A stretch of 64,000 bases of DNA, taken from assembly GCA_034401135.1 (NCBI GenBank), contig JAWZSP010000006.1, forward strand, positions 4,340,001 through 4,404,000, written 5' to 3'. Every line of letters starts with the position of its first letter. Position 1 is the first letter of the stretch. The position numbers were made by a program, and so were the translations under genes. The notes beneath the pieces were generated by a model. That model did no database searches, had not been told where the DNA came from, and was given only the letters and a program-made list of their open reading frames with translations. Source of the DNA: Volutella citrinella. Taxonomy: Eukaryota > Ascomycota > Sordariomycetes > Hypocreales > Nectriaceae. Shown piece by piece: positions 12,930 through 23,992 of the stretch.

Positions 12930-13214
12930 GTTGCCTAGGACCGGACCAGCGAATCAGCGGTGTTGGTACACTGAGCTGGAGAGACTTCCCGCGGCTCGGG
13001 TCGGCTCCAGGAGGAGGCAGATCGGGATCGGGATGTGGAGATGCCGTCACCCCCTCCCCCACTCCCCCGCAATTGGGATCAACTCATCCTGTATAATTAT
13101 GCATGGTTTGCGGGATGTTAAAGACGGAAGACGCTATCTCGATGCCATTATTCCCCGGAATAAGCCATCTCATCTATATCCCATAGGCCAACAGTGAACC
13201 CCATCTTCTCCACC

Positions 13215-14423
13215 ATGGAGGAAGTCATCGATGTTGCCGTCATTGGAGGAGGCCCAGCTGGCATGGCCACCACACTCTCCATAGCCAAGGCAGGCCATCA
13301 AGTAAAGATCTTTGAACGCTACCCATACGCCAGGCCGGCCGGCAACATCCTCAACCTTTGGCCGACGGCCATCCACGCGCTCTCATCCATGGGCGTCGAC
13401 ACCAACCAGCTAGGCGCCCCCTGCATCACCACCTTCCGCAACGCCAGAGACGGCGTCCGCGCGACGGTCAAGCTACCCCAAGACGTTGTGGATCGCTACG
13501 GCGGCGGCTTCATCGGTCTGCTCCGGCCGGACCTCTACTCGCGCATGCTCGAGGCCATGCCCGACGGCGTCATCGAGTTTGGCCAGCAGGTGACGAGCAT
13601 CGACGACTGCGACGACCACGTCAAGCTGGGCTTCTCGGACGGCCGCACAGTCAAGGCGTCGGTGCTGATTGGCGCCGACGGCATCGACTCCATCGTGCGG
13701 AAGCATCTTTGGGGCGACAAGCCGAAGAGGAACCACGACCTGCACATCATCGGCGGCTTCACGATGCAGAACGTCCCCGGCGCCAGGTACCACGAGTGCG
13801 TGCTGACGCACAACGAGTACGTCCAGGGCACTTACAGCACCATCCTGAGCAACGGCCAGGTCGGCATCCAGTGGTGGATGCTCGAGGCATGGCCCGACGC
13901 GAAGCCAGCGCCGGAAGACCTGCGCGAGCACGCGCTCAAGCTGGCTCAGGGGTTCTCAGGCCCGCTCAAGGATATGATCCGCATCACCGAGGAGGGAAAC
14001 CTGCAGCGGTGGCCCATCCGCGACCGCGTCCCGCTCAAGAAGTGGTCCAAGGGCAGGATCACGCTCGCGGGAGACGCCGCGCACGCCACGTCGCCGTACG
14101 CCGCCTACGGAGCCGGCATGTCCATCTGCGACGGCTACACGCTCGGGCAGCGGCTGTACAAGGTGGACCTCAAGGACACGGTAGCGGTGAAGAGGGCGCT
14201 GGAGGAGTACGAGGCGTGTCAGCTCGAGCACACGACTAGCCAGGTCAACAGGGCGTATTTCCTGGGGCGGTTGTTCCACCACGCGCCCTTTCCCGTCACG
14301 TATCTGCGAGACTGCTTTCTGGACTGGACGGGCTTTCTGCAGCGCCAGGTGGGTGATGGTAGCCCGGCTGAGATTGTCGAGTACCTCTCCCGCATGGGGC
14401 CGGGGATTGCACAGGCTGTTTGA
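13215..14423 (+). CDS. FAD-dependent monooxygenase (PF01494 type)
   Basis: Single exon, 402 aa. The Rossmann motif GGGPAG lies at residues 11-16 (VAVIGGGPAGMATTLSIAKAG, followed by an acidic FE that would bind the FAD ribose). The second FAD contact, GRITLAGDAAHATSPYAAYG, lies near residue 285. The DG-type motif is present as LIGADGIDSIVR. Family members hydroxylate aromatic or polyketide substrates using NAD(P)H and O2; the substrate here is unknown. There is no transmembrane tail or signal peptide, so it is probably cytosolic. The ATG at 13215 has a strong context (CACCATGG). The neighbouring regulator and the MFS pump 7-8 kb away hint at a small catabolic or biosynthetic group, but no backbone enzyme is present. 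Confidence 0.9.
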   Translation: MEEVIDVAVIGGGPAGMATTLSIAKAGHQVKIFERYPYARPAGNILNLWPTAIHALSSMGVDTNQLGAPCITTFRNARDGVRATVKLPQDVVDRYGGGFIGLLRPDLYSRMLEAMPDGVIEFGQQVTSIDDCDDHVKLGFSDGRTVKASVLIGADGIDSIVRKHLWGDKPKRNHDLHIIGGFTMQNVPGARYHECVLTHNEYVQGTYSTILSNGQVGIQWWMLEAWPDAKPAPEDLREHALKLAQGFSGPLKDMIRITEEGNLQRWPIRDRVPLKKWSKGRITLAGDAAHATSPYAAYGAGMSICDGYTLGQRLYKVDLKDTVAVKRALEEYEACQLEHTTSQVNRAYFLGRLFHHAPFPVTYLRDCFLDWTGFLQRQVGDGSPAEIVEYLSRMGPGIAQAV

Positions 14424-14763
14424 TGTGACTGTCTTGTCGGGTGCGTCGCGTTACCATGTAATATCATTAAGCTGTCATTTGCCACTTGGGAGTTAGGGTG
14501 AATCCAGTTACAGAATATCAAAGGGTATTCCCAACATCCCGTCTCTAGAGGAAAGAGATTTATCAGCCCTATAACGTCCGTGATGTAGCCGGGCCAGAAG
14601 ATTGTATCGCAGAAGGACCCTGTCCAGCCTCGGCCATGGCCTCCTGCAGCTGTGGCCCTCCCAGAGGAGAGCTGCTTCGACGACGGTAGAAGAGCACATA
14701 TGCGGTTTGAGTAACGACAGTGCGTTGGTCCGACACGCGGGTGATGGCGGCGTCTGATTCCAG

Positions 14764-16186
14764 TTAGCGCTCAACCATCACGAGAGTTCCAGGGAATGAA
14801 TCTATACCGTTATAGTGGTACCAACAGCCATCGGTATAGTTCTTGGCTGTAGCCGTATAGACCCCCGATCTCCCGTCGCCATTATAGTGGTCTACCGCAA
14901 TCAAGTCGTAAACCTCTTCCTTGTCGTCTTCGGTCTGCAAGACGCGATTGAACAAATCGAGGCCTTCAACAGGGTAATCCACCATGTCATTCAGCTTCCA
15001 TTGCCGCCCTCCCACGCTCTCGTATCGCTTGAGATGGATGACCAAAATGTCAGGAGTCTTCCACAGCGAAAACCTCTGCCTCGCTTTTCGTAGTGTGCGG
15101 CATTGCGGGCAATACCACATATTGTCATCTGAGAGCACTTTGCTGCTTGCAAACTTGTCCAGACAGTCCGCAAGGGTAATGTCCCTCGCCAAGCCACCAG
15201 GCTTGTCCAACACTTCGGTTTTATCGGGTATGGGCACAGTCAAGGTCTCGAATCGGTCAAAAGTCATCTCAATCTTGCCGCATTCTAGACAGTGCAATGT
15301 TGACCGATACATGCCGGTGAACAAATCGAGAATTGCCGAGTCGTTTCGAGAGCGAATGACGTCCCACGTCTTGCTGGCCATGTCTCTGATGGCTTCTGGG
15401 TTTCTAATAATGTCATCCGTCGACGTCGGTTTCTCAATATACGGCTTCCTTTTGACACGGCACAAATCCTCGCCGAGCCCATCGAGCAAGAATCCCAGAA
15501 ACTCGTGTGAGTCCTTCTGGCCTGAGTCTGCGAACTGGGGGCTTGCTCTCGCGATACGGCTCCTAAACTCGCGAGGCGTTATGCTCGTCTTTCCTTGCGT
15601 GAGCATGGCTATCATGAGGTCTGCATATTCCACGGCAACCTTTCCGCCGTATCCGAGCACATTCGTTTCGTTCAATTCCCGGACATGGGCGCCAGTCATG
15701 AAGTAATTGGTCAGTTCCTGGACGCTTTTGAGACACTGCACTGCAGCATTCATGTACCCCGTGGACCCCAAATTGTTGAGCCCGACGACACCTGGGCCAT
15801 ATCTCCTGGTACTTCCAGGTTGGCTTGGAGCTGACGGACTACGAGGAATGCGGGCAGCAGAGACCGCGGCCGATGCATCATGCGCGCGGGGAGTGACATT
15901 TTGGTTAGCTACAGATCACCCATCAGCATCCCAGCAACTTAAGCACGGACTGACAGGCACGTGTACGTTTCGAAGGCCCCGGACTATTGATATTTTGGAA
16001 TAGCGGGATCGGATCTGGCGCGGGTCGATCGAGGCGGCCGACTGCTCCAACGGGTATATACGCACGGGATCTGCCGCCAGCTGGACGAGCAGGTGGTGAT
16101 GATGACGTAGGTGGGGCCTGGGAGGCAGAGTCCTTGAATGTCCACGCAAGAAGATCTTCATCGGGAGGTTGTCGCCTTCCGGCCAT
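14764..16186 (-). CDS. Ubiquitin carboxyl-terminal hydrolase-like protein, catalytic residues lost
   Basis: Model on the minus strand: exons 16186-15967 and 15908-14764, giving 454 aa. Residues 1-100 are disordered and Pro-rich; then comes a UCH/USP fold. Recognisable blocks are GLNNLGSTGYMNAAVQCL (Cys box), QKDSHEFL (QDAHEFL box), the zinc knuckles CLEC (280-283) and YCPQC, DILVIHLKRYE, and YDLIAVDHY...GVYTA.AKN (His box). The catalytic Cys is Gly124 (codon GGG), the His is Val423, and the third position is Asn440. It should therefore not cleave ubiquitin but could bind it; this role is inferred. The single 58-nt intron (GTACAC...CTGTAG) joins the two exons in frame as SKPNQNVT. The start at 16186 (AGCATGGCC) has good context. 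There is no sign of frameshift or decay. Confidence 0.85.
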
Positions 16187-17685
16187 GCTGATTATGCTGT
16201 GGCGTTGAGGGCGCTCGCAACTGAAGGCACGGAATAGTGGCTCTTGCACAAGTTGAGAGTTATTTGTAGTGTGGAGTAATGCCAGCAGTGTCCGTAATCA
16301 AGCTGACGTCTCACGTGATTGGTGCAAAATGCCAACTACCTGTGCAGCAATAGTTTTCTCACAGTAAAAAATTGCAGAGTTCCACTAAATAGTGAACAGG
16401 AGCGGAAACTCTCAAGATAGTATCCGGGAATCTATAATTCCACAAGACACAACCAAGTCTTCAAGGAGGCATAGGGTAAGACACTCGTCGGCTGGAGCCG
16501 AGGCACCCGGACACGACGAGGATGCTGCCCCTGAGTGGCCCTCAGCTGGCAGCCGACCCCCGCACATTAATACGGTAGGGTGCGCTGATAAGCGGCGAGG
16601 TAGCCTAATAACTGCGCCCAGGGCTGTGTTAGGGCGCCCCCCTGCATCGGATTGATGATTTCCGATACCTTGGCAGTACGTGCATCATGTGTCAGTACTG
16701 TCATTAAGCTAGGTACCACTCTCGTACAGGTGAGCGGGGACATTGCTTCGGAGAAGGATCATCAATTCCGTGACCCAAGCGAGCCCCCATAAAATGGATC
16801 AGGTCCACACATGCTTACCGTGTGAAGTCATGTTAAATTAATTCCTGGATATTGCCCTGTTTTCCCTCTCACCCAACGAGTAATTTCGAGAGTCCAGACG
16901 CTGTTCGCGCGGGCCGAAGAATCGCTAGCTGCTATTACGCCAGAAATGGTGGCTTCTGGTTCAGGGGCTGATTGCCCTAGAAACTGGGAGGCGCGCTGTC
17001 AGTGGCCTGCTGGTGGACACTATCGCTGCTAGCACCCAGTAGCATCCAGCGCTATTAGACGAACCCCCACCCTAGAAACGTGGAAACAGCCTGGCCTGGC
17101 CTTACGGGCTTCCGGCAAGGCACTAGCGGCAGCACTACCAACATTATTTCCGTTCCACCAAGGGTCGAGACGGCTGGCCACTACAGCGGCACGGAATGCA
17201 GGAACCCTCAAAACACAGGAGACACGGCATGGCAAAGGCCTGGGAAGGAGGTGCAAGGCACATAGGTAGATGATGAGATGCAGCATGGATCACGGATCAA
17301 CCAACAGCCTACTCTTGGCCGCCTGTCGCCAAGACGTCCTGCGACGAGGGGGGTCGACTCATTATGGAGTACGGGCATCGGCATTGGCATTGGCATTGGC
17401 AGTAAGACGAGTCGCCGGATTTGACTGATCGCTCTGCACAGTACTACGCCGCAATGTATCATCCATGCACCAAGCCGGCGTGCCGCGCCGGCCCAGCTAG
17501 AGCCAAGAGCCAGGCCGATCTGGTCTTGTCGTCTGTCTGACTGGAGCTGAATGCCACCTTTTCCCCCTTCCTGCACTCCCCTCCCGCATTACCCTCTCCC
17601 GACGCTCGTTTATTTTCTCTATTCTGCTGCCCCCGCGCTGTGGCATAAGACAGTCACAACCGCCGCCTCCTTTAAAACCCCCGCG
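16187..17685. other. Intergenic, promoter region, no gene seen
   Basis: About 1.5 kb between divergently transcribed genes. A short hexamer run, GGCATY repeated four times, lies at 17375-17400. Open frames here are short and unlike any protein I know. Confidence 0.55.
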
Positions 17686-19257
17686 ATGGCGTCGGATCCG
17701 GCCGGCCGACGCTACGTGACGATGGGTTCCTTCACCTCCCGACGGTCGCTCTCTATTATTGTCATCTTCGTTATTGCCTGTCTCGCCCTCATCCAGCTGT
17801 CAACGCTCCGACCCGGCTTCGGCGCCCTGACTGGCGAACCCATCCGACCGCCCCCCGACGACGGCCACCCGGGCCACGGCCTGTTTGACGAGAAGCCCAA
17901 GGCTACTAATACACCTGGACACGCCAAGCCTGAGCAGCCGAAGCCTGAACAACCAAAGACTGAGCAGCCAAAGCCAGAACAACCGCAGCCAGAACATCCC
18001 AAGCCTGAGCATCCAAAGCCGGAACAGCCCAAGCCAGACGAACACAAGCCTGACCCTCCGAAGCCTGACCTGACCAAGGGCGACACGACCAAGGGCAACG
18101 AGTCCACGAAAGACGACCCGAAAGACGGCAAAGCGAACGATGACAAGGCGAAAGATGACAAGCCCAAGGACGAGGCCACAGAGCCCAAGACGCGCCCGCT
18201 CGCCCTCCCGAAAGACCCCCTCATCCACGGCGTCAAGGTCTCGCAGATGAAGCAGCCCAAATACGAGCTGACCGATTTCCACGAAGCCCCCATGCTCAAC
18301 CCCCCGGCCCAAGGCAAACGCAACCCGTGGCTCGCGACTGTCATCTGCTCAGCTGCCGACGTCGACCGCCGCATGATGATCCGCACCACCTGGATGCGCA
18401 TCTTCCAGGACGTGCCCTTTGACGCCCGCTTCGTCATCTCCAACCCGGGCGAGGTCTGGATGGAGACGGTGCGCGCCGAGAACCAGACGTATGGCGACAT
18501 GATTGTGCTCGACCACCTCCACGAGGACGACCTCACGGCCAACACGGTCAAGACGCTCGAGCTGCTGCGCTGGCTCGTCAAGAACGGCCACGAGTACGAG
18601 TTCGTGTCCAAGGTCGACACGGACCTGTGGCTCAACGCAAAGGCCTTTTGGGACGAGTACCTGGCGCCGCGGCTGTCGCACGACGACAACGGCGTCTACA
18701 AGGCCACCGTCTCCGAGACCATCATCGGCCAGCTCTACTACTCGCCGCCGCACAAAATCACCTTCCCCCACGGCTCCATGTACACCTACACCTGGGACCT
18801 GGTCAAGCTGTTCCCGGCGCTGCAGGACGAGCACAAGGTCGTCGCCGGCGAGGACCTGGCTGTCGCCATGCTGCTCGGCAAGGCCGGTCGCAAGGTCAGT
18901 CTGGTGAACATGCCGGGCGACGAGAAGTTCGACTACAACCCCAAGGACGCGCGCGACGACGGCAGCCCTTGGGCCAAAGACGGCTCGCACGCCACCGACG
19001 CCGCCCACGCGCTGGGCAAAAAGGCCATGGCCATCCACCAGCTCAAGGACAAGAACCTCTTCATGACTGTCGCCAAGCTCTTCACCGGCGATGGCATCGT
19101 CGAGATGCCTAACCCGCCTGCCGCCGACGGCCCGCAGCCCAAGTATCGCGACTCCCAGCTCGGCCACATTGCCGACGACTTTTGGGGCAAGGAGGACGGC
19201 GTCTGGGTGTGCAACCACCTGTGGATTATGGGCAAGAACAAGTCGGGCTTCCAATAG
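17686..19257 (+). CDS. GT31-family glycosyltransferase with Lys-Pro-Glu stalk repeats
   Basis: Single exon, 523 aa. Type II membrane topology: a short cytosolic N-terminus, one membrane anchor at about residues 21-40 (SLSIIVIFVIACLALIQL), then a lumenal stalk. The stalk (about residues 84-130) is built of five-residue units such as KPEQP/KPEHP, followed by a Lys/Asp-rich stretch. The catalytic part carries family 31 features: WLATVICSAADVDRRMMIRTTW, EFVSKVDTDLWLN with the DxD motif at 311-313, and EDLAVAMLLGKAG. It probably transfers a galactose-like sugar in the Golgi; the acceptor is unknown. The start at 17686 follows a pyrimidine-rich leader; the frame stays open to 17551. Confidence 0.88.
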   Translation: MASDPAGRRYVTMGSFTSRRSLSIIVIFVIACLALIQLSTLRPGFGALTGEPIRPPPDDGHPGHGLFDEKPKATNTPGHAKPEQPKPEQPKTEQPKPEQPQPEHPKPEHPKPEQPKPDEHKPDPPKPDLTKGDTTKGNESTKDDPKDGKANDDKAKDDKPKDEATEPKTRPLALPKDPLIHGVKVSQMKQPKYELTDFHEAPMLNPPAQGKRNPWLATVICSAADVDRRMMIRTTWMRIFQDVPFDARFVISNPGEVWMETVRAENQTYGDMIVLDHLHEDDLTANTVKTLELLRWLVKNGHEYEFVSKVDTDLWLNAKAFWDEYLAPRLSHDDNGVYKATVSETIIGQLYYSPPHKITFPHGSMYTYTWDLVKLFPALQDEHKVVAGEDLAVAMLLGKAGRKVSLVNMPGDEKFDYNPKDARDDGSPWAKDGSHATDAAHALGKKAMAIHQLKDKNLFMTVAKLFTGDGIVEMPNPPAADGPQPKYRDSQLGHIADDFWGKEDGVWVCNHLWIMGKNKSGFQ

Positions 19258-20868
19258 CGCGATTTCTGACTTTTGACGCATTACACATGCTACGGACAAA
19301 AGACTTGTAATACGGATACAATGGATATACGGCGGAGTTAATGGATTGACGCTCGATTTTGACAGAGCCGGCGCAGGAAAGCCCTCTGAGTGCCCTAGAG
19401 TGTTGGCTTGTGTTTTTCATAGCGCCCAAGGACGCTACCTTGGTTACATTGTAAGAATAGGACATGATACACGCACTGCATCAGACCTCGGGACACAAAT
19501 GCCTTGTCAATTGACGTATAGCCGGTATGCGACCCAACTACCAACGCATTCACTGGACAGAAGCTCGCTTTCCATATTACGCTATAGGCCTGATGCAGAA
19601 CGCCGGCACGGGCGGGAAGCCGGGTACGGTCGCCAAGCGCGCCACCAGCAATATCAGAATACCGAGTGACGCTAACATTGTGTTTGAAGCCTTAAGCTTC
19701 GGCATAGAATCTGCTAGTGAAGGACCTATCGCAAGTATCACGGCCACATCTCCCCAGGAGAGTCTGGCCTTACGCTTGGGCAAGTTCAACGGCAGTGTTC
19801 ACCAGACTCATCATTCCCAGCAAGCATCCTATCCTCATCTGATTCAAGAGGTGGATACTGGAAGGGGGAAACTATCTGAGGATTGATACAGCCTGGTGAG
19901 GTGAGATCTATCTGTTGGAATGCTAGGCCACCCATCAAGAGGGTCGACAACTCTTCCAGTCGCTGTGTAGCTGCTTTGTCTGACAGGCTGACCGTCAGAA
20001 GCTACGAGACATAAGGTGTACATGGAGGTGTTTCAATAAGCAAGGTCGGTAACGTCTTGTTCAAGGGTTCTGCATCCGAGACATGTACCTAATGGGAGAC
20101 GAATGAAACGATATTGAGTATTAAATCCCCCTCTTCAACAATGTCGCTTGGTCTCCTCCATGCGTTGCCCACCGTGAACGAATGAGAACTCTGAGGTGTA
20201 TCCAAGCAACTAGCTGGCCAATTACGACCAAGGGGAAGAGAGCAGAACTGCCTAGAAGGCTGTGCGCCGTATGCACCTCCGCTCAAGCTGCAGTACCACA
20301 AGTCTAGTTAGCAGAAAGCCTCGCCCAGTCGTCCCATGGAAACTACCACGGTAAGATGCGAGAGAAGAGAGGCAAGTGGGATCAGATTCCATCAAACCTT
20401 TTTACTGAATGCAGCCTTTCAAGTAGCATCGATTTGGATCAACAACTATACCATCCCACGGGACGTGGCCCTCAGGCGAACTAATTTGCGGTTCACCTTG
20501 GCTAGTTCAAATCAGATCACCAGAACTATTTGGGTAACCAGCAACGCCAGTCTAAACCGATAAATAGTTTGTTATAGGGCGCTCACTACAGTACAGATTG
20601 GGAATCAGCGAGAGTGATTCTCCAGCATGAGAGAATCTCGGTTATTTCTTCAGTAGCGAAGTCTCGCAAGGTCGGCATGCTGTGTCTTCCTTCTGCCAAA
20701 CTCTTACAAATTGACTTTTCCAAGAGTCAAGGATTTGCAAGGTGTGTTGATGTCATTGTGAGAATGTATGGGGGCTGTGCTGCATGATGACTCACATCAC
20801 ATCACCTCACCTCTGCAAACATAATATCTCAACTCGCTACCTTCACCAAGCCTTCACAAGGTAGCGCC
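19258..20868. other. Intergenic with a possible minus-strand relic
   Basis: No complete gene is visible. On the minus strand around 19995-19795 one frame reads protein-like (LSDKAATQRLEELSTLLMGG, then ESDEDRML.GNDESGEH) before a stop. A separate hydrophobic frame follows at 19789-19577. These may be exons of a decayed gene, but I could not join them. Confidence 0.35.
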
Positions 20869-21420
20869 ATGAAAAAAGTACCAGTTCACGTATCCATCAC
20901 CAGCAAGTACCAAGCCTTTGATCGGTCGGGCGAACTACCATTCAGTGTCGTCTTCGGCCTTTGTCGCCGGTCATCGGACGATGCGAACCCCCGACCGGTG
21001 CGCATGAGGGTGGAACAATCAATCCTGGACCTTCCGTATGCCCTCACACACGGGCTGCTTCAGCTACGTGTCCACGACACAGAAAGAAAACGCGATACAG
21101 AGGTCGATGTAAACCTAAGCCGGACCGATGGAAGTGGGGAGACGTACGTGACACTCTCCTCGCCTGTCGGCCGAACCGATCACTGGAAGAAGGCGATGGT
21201 GATATACGAGTTTCATATCGACCCGAATAGTGAGCTTGCCTCCTTGCTGCAGCCAGGGACGCGATACACGATATGCGACAAGCCGTACGGCAGGGAACCA
21301 ATCTACTCTACGCGGGCGGATGTGCTCGAGAACGATGGGAGGCTACTATCACCATCGGTCAAGCTTGTATGTCAAAGAGTAACAGGCAAAGCTACCTTTA
21401 CGGTGGAATCAGCAGGCTGA
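20869..21420 (+). CDS. Hypothetical protein, beta-rich
   Basis: Single exon, 183 aa. It starts MKKVPVHVSITSKYQ after a long pyrimidine-rich leader typical of a fungal promoter. The sequence is dominated by alternating beta-strand patterns (FSVVFGLCRR; RVEQSILDLPYALTHGLLQL; TRYTIC). There is no signal peptide or membrane segment. I do not recognise the family. An AT-rich RIP-like island begins about 200 bp downstream. Confidence 0.7.
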   Translation: MKKVPVHVSITSKYQAFDRSGELPFSVVFGLCRRSSDDANPRPVRMRVEQSILDLPYALTHGLLQLRVHDTERKRDTEVDVNLSRTDGSGETYVTLSSPVGRTDHWKKAMVIYEFHIDPNSELASLLQPGTRYTICDKPYGREPIYSTRADVLENDGRLLSPSVKLVCQRVTGKATFTVESAG

Positions 21421-21615
21421 GTCACAAAAATGGAAAATCGGCCTCAAGGAACTTAAAACAGGAGTGGCGTACCATCGTTTTGCGACAGTCTTTATTTCAG
21501 CCGTGGGAGGTATCTCAACGCCACGAGTTGTTAAAACGTACTTTTGGAGAGTCTTGACGATGCCGTTGCCGGGCTTGCCGTTGGGTAGGCTGAACATGAA
21601 GACCTTGCGAGACCC

Positions 21616-21770
21616 CAAGCTATAATAAGTTTTAGTTTATTTACTTTATTAATAAATAGTATCTTTATTAAAGCCCTTTTACTTTTTATACTAAGATAAT
21701 AACTACTATTTATAGCATTAAATAGATTAATAACTATTTTAAATATTTTCTATTTATTAATAATAAGATC
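21616..21770. repeat. AT-rich island nearly lacking CpA/TpG
   Basis: About 155 bp of almost pure A/T. There is essentially no TpG and only one or two CpA, while TpA is abundant. That is the dinucleotide signature of heavy RIP on an old repeat. The rest of 21421-22632 holds no recognisable gene. Confidence 0.55.
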
Positions 21771-22632
21771 AGGCAGACAAGCTTCAGTTTCAAAGGTTGT
21801 TCCACTCGAGGGAACACAAACGTCTCGCTCTCTCAACTGACACCCCGTCTAGCTCTAGCCTAGCACGGCTGATAAAACTGCGGTGAAACCTGGGCACGGA
21901 CATTGGCTCGCACGGAGCTCAGAAAGCCGTGGAACTCGTCAGGCAATTCTGAGGCGCCGTTGGTGAGCCTCTTCGCATGGGACAACGCCCAGCCCGTTGA
22001 TCTACCCCACTGAATAAGCTTTGTCTATGAGTGGGGCCAGCGTTGAGCGAGAACGACAACGAGAACGAGGGCTTTTGCCCAATAAGCTTAATTCTTCCCC
22101 TGCTCTGGGCACCATCACCTCCACCAATACAACATACCCTGGTCCCCTTTTGCTTCGTGCTTCATTGTTCCTACTATTCTTTCCAAGTGTTGGCGCCATT
22201 TTCCCCGTACCCAACAAAAATGAGCTTAGTCTCCATCATCTGTGCGCGTGTGACGCGCGGCAGAGTAGACGTAGCAGTTCTGAGGTCTGACCATCGCCGA
22301 TCTTCTCTAAAATTAGCTTTGTGACACGGCGGCTTAGCTCCCATAGTCCTGCAATCTCCAGTGGTCTCGACATTGTGAATCACTAAGCCCAGGCGATGAT
22401 GAGGCCAGGACTGAACCCCAATGAGCCTGTCTCAGAGCGCGTCCCCAAGCACCAGAAAAACATCAAGGAATTTAAGAAATTACGAATCAACCATGCCAGA
22501 CAGTGATATTTTGGGGACGAGCCTCTGAGCCACTGGCCCCGGAAAGCTCTCTGATCAGTGATCGACGTTGACACATCACCCAATCGTGTGGAGCCTTGAA
22601 CTGCAGGGTTAAGCAGTAATTGGCAGGTTCAA

Positions 22633-23992
22633 CTACCACGCGTCTTTATTGTTCCTGTGATGGCTATATATAATAGTCATAATGGGCCACAAAATGAGGT
22701 CCTCAAACGGTGTACCAGAAAGCTGGGCCACAATGGGCTTCAGCACCGCACTTCCCCATCCTCGGACAAACCAGCAGGACGACTCGGCATAGTGAAGCAA
22801 TACACAATAGTATGCCATCAGAACCATCGCCGCGGGCTGACGTGCGGCTGCTAGCTGTAGGAAGCTTGTTGAGACGCGGACCGGCCAAGAGAATAAAACC
22901 CTGAGCTCGGAAGCCGCTGCAGAATGCAGATTTGTCGTGAGAGCAAGAATGCTGTCAATCATCAATCTCATTGCCTCGACAACTTCAACATTGTCTTCAT
23001 TGTGTACAGTGTGCAATGCTGACAGCCGATCTAGGACTATACAGAGTTGGTCTGCGACACATCGGAGGTGGGGGGCCGAAGCGGATTCATCAGTTGACCA
23101 TAGGAAGAGCTCCTTCAGAGGCCCTGACCGTAGAGCGTGGTCAGACGAACACAGAATCACATAAATACCCTGGGTCAGTCGGAAGATCTCCAGCAGGCGG
23201 TCTAATGATGGAAAGACGGCACTGGCGCCGGGACTCGGACTGGTAAGGGCATTTTCTGCTTGGTCATGGACGGCTGAAATGCGAGCAAAGGCATTACACG
23301 CCAGCAGGATAGCGCATAGATACAGGGGATGGCAACTTTGTTCTGTTACTTCCTGAGATAGTGCTCTCCTCATCTCGTAGATGGAAACGTCCTGGTACTG
23401 TGAAGCCAGCTGGAAATACTGCTGTCGGGCCGCCGGGTGAAGGTGAGCAAAGTGCAGGGCCGAATAAGCCAAAAGTTGCTGAAGTAGGTGGTTGTGCGAA
23501 AATGCTAGTCTCGGCACTTGATATTGAAGGGTGTGATGCATGGCTTTGGAGGGGGATATTGTCTGGTAGCTGATGGCGGTGTAGTGGTGCATCAGCTCGA
23601 TGTCCTTGGCCCCATCGTGGTAGTTTGCGGCGGACAACATGCCCGGTGACACTTTGGGCAAAAAGGGGAAATCATCCGATGAAAGCGACTCGGTAACACT
23701 TGGGTCGGGAGAAGGGTGGACAGCCAATTCAAGTGAGGCCGTGTTTGTACAGGGGGACTGCCGCTTCGTCCGAGTCACAGGTGGCTGTGGGGGGCCATCC
23801 TGGAGCGAGCAATAAAGCGAGTGCCTCGAGCATGCAGAACAGGGTACCTTCTCAACACACTTTTAAGAGAGATCAGCCGTTAGCAAAGCCGCAGCTTGAG
23901 AGGTAGATTGACGACGTGACCCATACCTTGACTCTTCGCTGCCGACATGAACGGCACCCATTGCGCGATTTCCGGTACCCCAGGCGCTTCAT
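22633..23992 (-). CDS. Zn2Cys6 transcription factor
   Basis: Model on the minus strand: exons 23992-23927 and 23859-22633, giving 430 aa. The zinc cluster spans the intron: exon 1 supplies KRLGYRKSRNGCRSCRQRRVK, and exon 2 opens with C and VEKVPCSACSRHSLYC. The spacing is C-x2-C-x6-C-x5-C-x2-C-x6-C. The 67-nt intron (GTATGG ... GCTAAC ... AAAAG) is phase 0 and sits directly before the third cysteine, a common position in this subfamily. The rest is a helical regulatory region (ELMHHYTAISYQTI.P near residue 100) typical of the shorter C6 regulators. Without the first exon the gene would look like a protein lacking a DNA-binding domain. Confidence 0.9.

Noticed and set aside
13358..14239. Long plus-strand Arg/His/Ala-rich frame
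   Set aside because: It is an alternative frame of the FAD monooxygenase, open only because of high third-position GC.
17712..19299. Two long minus-strand open frames opposite the GT31 gene
   Set aside because: Antisense shadows of the repeat stalk and GC-rich catalytic region; no start context, splice signals or family motifs.
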